A stretch of 33,889 bases of DNA from an uncultured Bacilli bacterium (GTDB lineage Bacteria; Bacillota_I; Bacilli_A; RF39; UBA660). The notes under the pieces are model-generated. The model worked only from the letters and a program-made list of their open reading frames with translations. It was not told the origin of the DNA and did no database searches. Position numbers and translations under genes: made by a program. Shown here one piece after another: positions 18,836-25,222 of this stretch (its first letter is position 1; each line of letters begins with the position of its first letter). The stretch covers positions 1 through 33,889 of the forward strand of contig CANQBE010000011.1 of NCBI GenBank assembly GCA_947589515.1, written 5' to 3'.

Positions 18836-20110
18836 CTATAAGTTTTCCTTTAAACAAAAGGCTGCATAAATAGGTACGTATTTAATTCCCTTTTTCATAC
18901 TAAAATTATCTTCTGTAAAACGAATGGCTTCTGAAATATTAAATTTACTCATAAATAAAGATAATGATTTTGCTTTGGATAAGTTTTTATTCACAATCTC
19001 AATAGGAATAATCTTACCTGCTCTAGTTTGGAGAATAAAAGGTACTTCTGCTTTTCCTTCTGATTGATAATAATAAAGATTATAACCACAAGCAACAATA
19101 GTATCCGCTAAATGATTCTCATACAAAATATATTTTAAATTATCATCTGCAAATAACTTAATCTTAGATAAATGCATCATCATATATAAAATACCTGTAT
19201 CACTTAAATATAACTTAAAACTTTCTGGATCCTTACACTTGCTAAGAGGAGGATTTACTTCGCTAATTTTATAACATTTATAACAAATACCATTATTAGA
19301 TAAAAATTCGATACTAGTATCATAATCTTTACTTCTACCACCTGTTCTCATTAATCCATACTGGAATTTCCGATTAGGCTTTAATAATTGGTATGGAAGA
19401 ATATTTAAAACATCATTTGCCCTAGTAATATCGATTAAATTATTCATAGACAGTAACTGTGCTTTATAGCATTCTAATTGTTTTTCTTGAATCATTCTAA
19501 TCTTTAAATCGGTTTCTTTTTGAATACTAGCTAACACACTTTCTGGTAGCCCACCACTCATCATATATTCTTCGTAATAATCCATAGCGATATTATGAAA
19601 AGGCATTGGTTTATTATTACGATAAGAAGTTTTAATGAAGTCGATGAGTTCTGTATTGCCAACTGCTTTTAAATATTCCTCAAAGTCCATTGCATACATT
19701 GCTTTATACTGAAGTTCTTCTCCTTTAAAAGCATTTAATTTTTCTCTAAATGAAGTAATCATGATAATATGATATTCATTTTTTTCTTTTCCAAATTTTT
19801 TAACTGTCCTTACGATACCTTCATCTACAACATTATCTAAAATAATTAAAGTATCTTCTTTTAAAATAGTTTCGCCAAGTAATAAAGACAATCTAGCAAT
19901 GATTTTATCGATTGTTTTTTCTTTTTGCATGATAGATAATAATGGTTGATTATTGGTAGTATTAAAATAAGCAATCGTTTTATATTCTTTTTCGCCAAAT
20001 TCAATGGTAGTATAAGTTTTTCCAATTTGCTTATTACCATAAAGCAATAAAGGTTTCTTATCAGGATCTTTTTTCCATTTAAGTAAATCAAAATAAATTT
20101 TTCGTTCCAT
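18836..20110 (-). CDS. AAA-family ATPase with DUF4143 C-terminal region
   Basis: 424 aa from ATG at 20110 (GAGGAG upstream). Residues 25-32 are a Walker A (GNKQIGKT) and 88-92 a Walker B (LIILD), typical of the AAA_14 domain. The middle has YMMSGGLPESV and FKLYLSDTGILYMMM, hallmarks of DUF4143. The C-terminus resembles the usual PD-(D/E)XK-like fold, but the expected EVK motif reads IPIEIVNK, so the lysine is replaced and nuclease activity is doubtful. The family is common in gut Firmicutes and archaea; its role is unclear. It is the first gene of a unit with gpmI. Confidence 0.85.
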   Translation of the reverse strand: MERKIYFDLLKWKKDPDKKPLLLYGNKQIGKTYTTIEFGEKEYKTIAYFNTTNNQPLLSIMQKEKTIDKIIARLSLLLGETILKEDTLIILDNVVDEGIVRTVKKFGKEKNEYHIIMITSFREKLNAFKGEELQYKAMYAMDFEEYLKAVGNTELIDFIKTSYRNNKPMPFHNIAMDYYEEYMMSGGLPESVLASIQKETDLKIRMIQEKQLECYKAQLLSMNNLIDITRANDVLNILPYQLLKPNRKFQYGLMRTGGRSKDYDTSIEFLSNNGICYKCYKISEVNPPLSKCKDPESFKLYLSDTGILYMMMHLSKIKLFADDNLKYILYENHLADTIVACGYNLYYYQSEGKAEVPFILQTRAGKIIPIEIVNKNLSKAKSLSLFMSKFNISEAIRFTEDNFSMKKGIKYVPIYAAFCLKENL

Positions 20111-20144
20111 AAATAGTATTCTCCTCACATATTTTATAATTATA

Positions 20145-20173
20145 ATTATAGTAGCAAATGAAAACAATGTCAA
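20145..20173 (-). promoter_or_regulatory. full-consensus sigma-A promoter
   Basis: On the minus strand TTGACA (20168-20173) and TATAAT (20145-20150) are 17 nt apart, matching consensus at all twelve positions. It drives the ATPase gene and, by spacing, gpmI. Start point expected near 20138. Confidence 0.85.
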
Positions 20174-20256
20174 AGGGTTTATGAATTAAGGAGAAAAGTA
20201 ACATAAAAGTAATTTCATTTATTTAGAAAAAAAACTTCTTTATTTCATGATACTGA

Positions 20257-21135
20257 ATAACATTTCTAAACATCAAAAATGGTTTTCAATTAATCAAATT
20301 TAAAACCAAATGGGAATTCTCCTATACAGGAGATTATCAAACGTTCACAGTTCCAACAGATGGAACCTATCAAATAGAATTATGGGGAGCGAGTGGAAAT
20401 AATAATTATAATCGCTATACAAGTGAAAATTATGCATATGGTGGTTATGTAAAGGGAAATATCAATTTAACATCAACACAAGAATTATACATTTATGTAG
20501 GTGGTGTAAAGGAGATATTTAATTGTTGTACAAAACAAGCTATAAATATTGGCTCTGGTGGAGCCACCGATGTGAGATTGGTTTCTGGCATGTGGAACGA
20601 TTTTAATAGTTTGAAATCTAGAATTATGGTTGCTGGTGGCGGTGGTGGTAGTTGGGCTGATTACACCGCTCCTTCTGGTGGAGCTGGTGGCGGTTTAGAA
20701 ACTGAAGTGATTCCAGATTCAAACAATCCTGTTTATAGCGCTACCCAGACTCATGGTGGACAAGGAGGAACTTTAGGAACTTCAGGAGAATTTGGATATG
20801 GAGGTATTAACAGTAACACGAGTTACAATTGCGGAGCAGGTGGTTATTATGGTGGAGGAAGTGGACCAGCCGGAGGTGGTGGATCATCCTATATCTCTGG
20901 CCATGAAGGATGTAATTCTATTAGTCAGGATTCTACAGAATTTAATATCCAACATACAGGAAATTCACAACACTATAGTGGTTATACCTTTACCAATACT
21001 GTAATGATAGACGGAGATGGATACAATTGGACCACAAAAAAAGAAGATTATATTGGTATGCCAACCCATGATGGAAGTGGCACCATGATTGGTAATAATG
21101 GTAATGGTTATGCAAAGATTACTTTTATTAAATAA
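20257..21135 (+). pseudogene. start-less glycine-rich surface module (cassette C1)
   Basis: The frame is open from after a TGA at 20254 to the TAA at 21133-21135 (292 codons) but has no ATG, GTG or TTG before the conserved domain. Translation gives the joint QLIKFKTK, then WEFSYTGDYQTFTVPTDGTY, IELWGASG, many Gly-rich stretches, RIMVAGGGGG and the final GNGYAKITFIK. This is the glycine-rich (ALK/LTK-like) domain of bacterial surface proteins. Where C2 has ATG, C1 has ACG (20341). An internal GTG at 20572 would give 187 aa but cuts the domain. C1 lacks a Gly-rich part present in C2. Either a pseudogene or a silent cassette; see findings. Confidence 0.7.
20288..20300 (+). repeat. LIK joint, copy in C1
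   Basis: AATTAATCAAATT, in frame as (Q)-L-I-K. Including two bases upstream, TCAATTAATCAAATT is identical over 15 bp to the joint inside the surface protein gene at 25602-25616 on the minus strand. The three other copies are at 22809-22821, 24235-24247 and 25602-25614. Confidence 0.7.
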
Positions 21136-21207
21136 AAATCTCACTTTATTTTTGGAATTAATCAATCAAACTAAAAGAATAGAAAAATAATTAAATTTTG
21201 AAGTTGT
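21136..21207 (+). repeat. conserved 3' flank of C1
   Basis: The 72 nt after the C1 stop match the 72 nt after the C2 stop (21773-21844, opposite strand) at 70 positions by direct reading. It includes AATTAATCAATCAAACT, whose first ten bases equal the start of the LIK joint core. The flank is non-coding, yet better conserved than the coding middle. Confidence 0.8.
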
Positions 21208-21212
21208 AAGAT

Positions 21213-21245
21213 AAAAGTAGACACAAACAAGATGTGTTTACTTTT
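21213..21245 (+). repeat. hairpin at left edge of IS remnant
   Basis: AAAAGTAGACACA (21213-21225) pairs with TGTGTTTACTTTT (21233-21245), 13 bp with one G-T pair and a 7-nt loop. It may be a terminator of read-through from C1 or part of the insertion-sequence terminal region. Confidence 0.5.
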
Positions 21246-21282
21246 TCTTTGACATAATTTAATAAAAGAGATGATAAAAATG

Positions 21283-21686
21283 CAAGAAAGACCTAAAGGT
21301 GGCAAAATAAGTATTATTCTAAGGAAAAACATTAAAATACGTGCAACAAATGTTATGTAGAAGTTGTATAGAAATTGAAAGCAAAGAAGGAATTGGACAT
21401 TCTGTAAAAAAAGATGGTTAAGAGATTACAATAATTTAGGAGGAAAAAGTTTAGAAAATATGAAAAAAACAGGTAATCCATTATGTAAGTATTCTAACAA
21501 AAAAAATCTTACAGATATAGAAAAAATTGAATATGAAAACAGGAAATTAAGAATCGAGAACGAGTGATTAAAAAAGGATACCTAGTGAAAAGCAATGGTT
21601 TAGTTGTAGTATTCAAAAAAATAAAACCACAAGAATTTGAAATGGTTAAAGATTATATAAATGTAATAATTTATAATCATAATTAG
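21283..21686 (+). pseudogene. IS3-family orfA remnant
   Basis: Fragments of a transposase orfA in shifting frames: WLRDYNNLGGKSLENMKKTG followed by NPLCKYSNKKNLTDIEKIEY and ENRKLRIENE, a TGA, then in the next frame KKGYLVKSNG. The pattern GNPL-KY-N-KNLT, ENxKLRIENE and LKKGYLVK is that of the N-terminal recognition protein of IS150-like elements. Several stops and frameshifts show it is dead. Confidence 0.65.
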
Positions 21687-21703
21687 TTATGCTTTAAATT
21701 ATA

Positions 21704-21756
21704 AAACCCCAATCGAGCATAGAACTCGATTAGGGTTTAAATAGTTATCTTTTTAT
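21704..21756 (+). terminator. hairpin terminator in the IS remnant
   Basis: Arms 21704-21717 and 21725-21738 pair over 14 positions with one C-A mismatch, loop of 7 nt, followed by AATAGTTATCTTTTT on the plus strand. It is a probable intrinsic terminator of the former element or of read-through. Confidence 0.6.
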
Positions 21757-21772
21757 TGTCTGCTTTTTATTA

Positions 21773-21844
21773 ACAACTTCAAAATTTAATGATTTTTCTA
21801 TTCTTTTAGTTTGATTGATTAATTTCAAAAATAAAGTGAGATTT
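21773..21844 (-). repeat. conserved 3' flank of C2
   Basis: Mirror image of the flank after C1 (21136-21207): 70 of 72 positions agree when both are read downstream from the stop. The pair makes C1 and C2 the arms of a long convergent inverted repeat around the IS remnant. Confidence 0.8.
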
Positions 21845-22768
21845 TTATTTAATGAAAGTAATTTTGGCATAACCATTACCATTATTACCAATCATAGTAC
21901 TATTTCCATCATGGGTTGGCATACTACTTGTACCAGCTATCATATTAGCATTGGTAAAGGTATAACCACTATAATGATTAGGCTGATCTGTATGAATGAT
22001 TTGTTCTTCGGTAGAGTCTTTACTAATAGCATTACATCCTTCATATCCAGAAATAAAACTAGATCCTGCTCCACCACCTATAATAAAACAATAGCCACCA
22101 GTATCTAATGCTCCAGTTCCACCATAGTAACCACCACCTCCACCAGCGTTACCATAACAAAGTTCTGTATTTCCAGAATTATTTCCCAATCCACCATATC
22201 CAAAATGGTAACCAGTTGTTTGAGTTGCACCTTGTCCTCTTTTGTCTGTAAAATCATAATCATAATTGTTATACTTACTAACACCAGAACCATTTTCACC
22301 TATTAATCCTAAATTATTTCCACCAGAAAATTTTGATTCAATGAATGAAAATGGATTATTTGCATATCCACCACCACCGCCAGCTACCATGATTCTTGAT
22401 TTTAGGCTATCAAAAAAATCCCAATTACCAGCAACTAATCGAATATCTGTTGCTCCTCCTCCACTTGGCCCACCACGGTACCAACTATATGGATATTGTG
22501 AACCTCCACCAGCATTTCCTCCAGCACCACCACCATTAAAAGTTGCAGGAGCACCTTGTCCAACTATTTTGGTACTATCATGACCACTAGTTCCTATTTT
22601 TCCTTGTTCACCAACATAGACATATAATTTTGTATTTTTAGTTAGTTTAATTTCTCCCGATACATAACCACCTTTTCCAGATTCTAAATCATTATTACCA
22701 AATCCATCTCCACCTGAAGCTCCCCATAATTCTATTTGATAGGTTCCATCTGTTGGAACTGTGAACAT
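21845..22768 (-). CDS. glycine-rich surface module (cassette C2)
   Basis: 307 aa from an ATG at 22768, starting MFTVPTDGTYQIELWGASGG, but the frame is open further to 22825 and reads FKLIKFKTKWEFAYTGDYQ before that Met. The ATG replaces the ACG (Thr) of C1 and lies 8 nt after AGGAG; it may be fortuitous, since it would give a protein with no signal peptide. The domain is the Gly-rich ALK/LTK-like type: GGGAGGNAGGG, SLKSRIMVAGGGGGYANN, GGYYGG, GGGAGSSFISGYEGCNAIS and the final NGNGYAKITFIK. No promoter was found. Probably a silent C-terminal cassette. Confidence 0.7.
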   Translation of the reverse strand: MFTVPTDGTYQIELWGASGGDGFGNNDLESGKGGYVSGEIKLTKNTKLYVYVGEQGKIGTSGHDSTKIVGQGAPATFNGGGAGGNAGGGSQYPYSWYRGGPSGGGATDIRLVAGNWDFFDSLKSRIMVAGGGGGYANNPFSFIESKFSGGNNLGLIGENGSGVSKYNNYDYDFTDKRGQGATQTTGYHFGYGGLGNNSGNTELCYGNAGGGGGYYGGTGALDTGGYCFIIGGGAGSSFISGYEGCNAISKDSTEEQIIHTDQPNHYSGYTFTNANMIAGTSSMPTHDGNSTMIGNNGNGYAKITFIK

Positions 22769-22808
22769 TTGATAATCTCCTGTATAAGCGAATTCCCATT
22801 TGGTTTTA

Positions 22809-22836
22809 AATTTGATTAATTTGAATTATAAAAAAA
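22809..22836 (-). repeat. 28-bp repeat, copy at C2
   Basis: Perfect inverted copy of 24220-24247. On the minus strand it reads seven T, ATAATTC, then AAATTAATCAAATT, and contains the LIK joint at its 3' end and an in-frame TAA just before it. The two copies flank the second ATPase gene. Confidence 0.9.
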
Positions 22837-22884
22837 GTGTCTATAGAGTGATGTATTTTGGGATGAATCCATGATAACTATATT

Positions 22885-24147
22885 TTAATCTTTTAAATTA
22901 CCAATTGATACTACATATACACCATCTGATCTTTTATACGAATAATTTGCTCCAGTTAATACCATTAAAAATGTTGGCTCTCCACATTTTTCTGTATCTA
23001 CCATGTTTTTAAATTTTAATAGATGTTGTGCTGCTTCTTCTATATAACCAGATCCTAATTTAATTTCAATAGCACCCCATTTGCCACTTTGTGTTCTAAG
23101 AATAGCATCGACTTCAAAGTTAGTTTCATCGCGATAAAAAGATATTTCTCCATTCATATTTTGAGTATATACTTTTAAATCCCTAATACACATACATTCG
23201 AATAAAAATCCAAAATAATTTAAATCTTTTAATAAGTCTTCTGGACTAAGTTCTAAAATTGCAGTGGCAATCGATGGATCTACAAATTCTCTTTTTACTT
23301 TTGTACGAATTGCTAATTTAGATCTAAAATTTAAGTTAGTTGCATTTATATTTTCTAGAACGAATAGTTTTTCTAATGTATTTATATAATCATTCAAAGT
23401 TGGTCGTGATATTCCCTCAGCGAAACTATTTTTAACATCTTCTTCTATAGTTACATTACTAACAGAAGTTGATATATTTCTAGCTAAACTTCTTAATACT
23501 GCAATCATTTTACTAGGATTTCTTTCAATACCATCTACTGAATTTACTTCTTCATGAATTAAAGATTTTACATACTCTGAAGAAATTTTATATTTATTAT
23601 TACTATTAATATTTAGTGATGTAGGCCATCCACCACGTACAATAACACTTGCTAGTTGCTCTAAGGATAATGTGGATGTTGCACTAATATCCATACCGGA
23701 AATAATATCTTTCATAGAAACTTTTCCATCAGAATCATTAGATTCATATAAACTCATAGGTCGCATGATAATTCTAGAAATTCGTCCTGTACCAGTATGC
23801 ATTATTTTACCTTCACTTGGTTTAGCAGATCCTGTTAAAATATATTGCCCTCTAAGTCCCGTATGATCAATATCAGTTCTAATACAATCCCATACAACAG
23901 GATACATTTGCCATTCATCAAATAATCTAGGTTTTTCCCCATCTAAAAATAATGATGGCTTAGTATTTTTAATACTATCATATTCTTCTTTTTTATCAGG
24001 ATTTTGAAATTCTAATATACTTTTTGAATGCATTTTAGCAGTTGTAGACTTTCCACACCATTTACACCCTTCGATTAATACAGCTCCAATAATTTCTAAT
24101 GAATTCTCTATTTCTTCATCTACAATTCTAGGCAAATATTTTTCCAT
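22885..24147 (-). CDS. DUF4143-type AAA ATPase (second)
   Basis: 420 aa, complete. Walker A GCKWCGKS at residues 27-34; a Walker B-like RLFDEWQ; sensor-like YILTGSAKP; then the DUF4143 part with GGWPTSLN, NDYINTLEKLFVLENI and the C-terminal PD-(D/E)XK-like segment FEVDAILRTQSGKWGAIEIK, where the catalytic-type E-I-K is kept. It is only distantly related to the ATPase at 18836-20110. The GAGGGAA site precedes ATG 24147. It lies precisely between the head-to-head cassettes C2 and C3, inside a 28-bp inverted repeat. Function unknown. Confidence 0.85.
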   Translation of the reverse strand: MEKYLPRIVDEEIENSLEIIGAVLIEGCKWCGKSTTAKMHSKSILEFQNPDKKEEYDSIKNTKPSLFLDGEKPRLFDEWQMYPVVWDCIRTDIDHTGLRGQYILTGSAKPSEGKIMHTGTGRISRIIMRPMSLYESNDSDGKVSMKDIISGMDISATSTLSLEQLASVIVRGGWPTSLNINSNNKYKISSEYVKSLIHEEVNSVDGIERNPSKMIAVLRSLARNISTSVSNVTIEEDVKNSFAEGISRPTLNDYINTLEKLFVLENINATNLNFRSKLAIRTKVKREFVDPSIATAILELSPEDLLKDLNYFGFLFECMCIRDLKVYTQNMNGEISFYRDETNFEVDAILRTQSGKWGAIEIKLGSGYIEEAAQHLLKFKNMVDTEKCGEPTFLMVLTGANYSYKRSDGVYVVSIGNLKD

Positions 24148-24169
24148 ATAATTCCCTCTTTCTAATAAA

Positions 24170-24211
24170 ATTTTATTTTATTTTACAAAAAAAGTAAATA
24201 TTATTTTACAA
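24170..24211 (-). promoter_or_regulatory. possible promoter and repeats before the second ATPase
   Basis: On the minus strand TTTACT (24193-24198) and TAAAAT (24170-24175) are 17 nt apart. Two direct copies of TTGTAAAA (24181-24188 and 24204-24211) flank the -35, with an inverted GTAAA between. In such AT-rich sequence this could be chance. Confidence 0.35.
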
Positions 24212-24219
24212 TTTATGGA

Positions 24220-24247
24220 TTTTTTTATAATTCAAATTAATCAAATT
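24220..24247 (+). repeat. 28-bp repeat, copy at C3
   Basis: Perfect inverted partner of 22809-22836. The last 13 bases plus the next A (AATTAATCAAATTA, 24235-24248) are also identical over 14 bp to the minus-strand joint in the surface protein gene at 25601-25614. Confidence 0.9.
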
Positions 24248-25082
24248 AAAATCTACTAATTATGATGGTTGTGAAATAAAAAATATCACAGCCACAGGGT
24301 ATGATATTTATTGTTATGGGATTAGAACACCAAATGGTCTTGCTAAACTACTGGTGCCAACATGGACAATATATAATGGACAGGATGATTTAGATATTGA
24401 CTGGGAAAATAATGCTGTAGCTACGTATATTAATAATGATACTTATAAATATCATGTAAATATAGTAGATCATAATAATGAAGCTGGAAGATACCATAGT
24501 GATTTATATGCAATAGATAAAAATAATAATAAATTTTTATTTGCTGACATTATTTATATCTATGAAACAGAGGATTATGTAAATAGTTTGTATTTAGATG
24601 ATGATAATAATTTTGAAAATGATAAAAATTATTTAGTTAGTAATGATTTATTATATACTAATTTTACTTATGAGTTTCAAGCAAAACCAAATGTATCTAC
24701 ACCTATTTCTTCACTGGGAAGTTATAATTATGATCGTTCTGGTCATAACACTTTAATACTCGAAGCACATCTGGCTGAAGAAAATACTGCAGGAATTGGA
24801 TTAAATATAGGAACAAATGGTATAATAGCAGTTGCTCATGCACCAAATTACTATTATGTTTTATTAAATTACATAGGAGATTTATCAGATAGTCATTGGT
24901 ATAAATTTACTGTAAAAGATAATATACCATATTTATATATTGATGGAAATTTGGTTGCAACAGGAATTGAACCAGTTGCTCCTATTAAAACATTAGTATC
25001 ACTTCCTAGAATAGGACAAGGAAGTTATGGAAGTTTTTCAGGTACAGCAGATAACTTTGTAATCTACAATACATCAAGATAA
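24231..25082 (+). pseudogene. start-less GBS_Bsp-like plus LamG-like module (cassette C3)
   Basis: Open for 283 codons from just after a TAA (24228-24230) to TAA 25080-25082, with no ATG-type start ahead of the domain; a GTG at 24354 would remove its beginning. Translation starts FKLIKLKSTNYDG, then ITATGYDIYCYGI, VPTWTIYNGQDDL and HNNEAGRYHSDLYA, the GBS_Bsp-like repeat of Gram-positive surface proteins. The second half (NFTYEFQAKP, HWYKFTVKDNIPYLYIDGNL, SGTADNFVIYN) is a concanavalin/LamG-type fold. The intact frame without a start fits a silent cassette. Past the stop, a +1 shift would add about 18 residues, possibly by chance. Confidence 0.7.
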
Positions 25083-25222
25083 AAAGTTTAATAACATCAG
25101 ATACTATGACACCATTATATACGACTGAAAAATAATAATAGGATTATTTTATCAATATAGATAGTGTGAATGATATCATAAATCTCGTATCCTATTATAA
25201 CTTTTCTTATATAATATCTTTT
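25083..25222. other. gap between convergent C3 and the surface protein gene
   Basis: 140 bp with no gene. It contains a 10-bp inverted repeat ATAATAGGAT / ATCCTATTAT (25135-25144 and 25189-25198) with a 44-nt loop, but no U-tract, so I see no clear terminator for either convergent frame. Confidence 0.4.

Larger units (their letters stand above)
21217..21763 (+). mobile_element. decayed IS3-family insertion sequence
   Basis: About 550 bp between C1 and C2, bounded by GTAGACA (21217-21223) and TGTCTGC (21757-21763), which look like weak terminal inverted repeats. Inside are only remains of an orfA-type helix-turn-helix gene; the orfB (DDE integrase) part is missing. Boundaries are approximate. 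Confidence 0.55.

Noticed and set aside
20572..21135. An independent 187-aa gene starting at GTG 20572
   Set aside because: The frame is open well upstream and the start falls inside the conserved glycine-rich domain with no ribosome binding site.
21217..21763. An active insertion sequence able to supply the recombinase
   Set aside because: Only a broken orfA remnant is left and the catalytic orfB is missing.
22266..22583. Proline-rich 105-aa open frame on the plus strand
   Set aside because: It is the antisense of the glycine-rich coding repeats (GGN/CCN), as is 33544-33765; no ribosome binding site or independent conservation is expected.
24354..25082. An independent 242-aa gene starting at GTG 24354
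   Set aside because: The GBS_Bsp-like repeat begins about 30 codons earlier in the same frame; the GTG is internal.
20257..25082. CRISPR or integron array as an explanation of the repeated joints
   Set aside because: The repeats are few, irregularly spaced, in mixed orientation and in frame with coding sequence; there is no spacer pattern, cas gene, integrase gene or attC-like structure.
25135..25198. Terminator between C3 and the surface protein gene
   Set aside because: The 10-bp inverted repeat has a 44-nt loop and no T-tract on either side.
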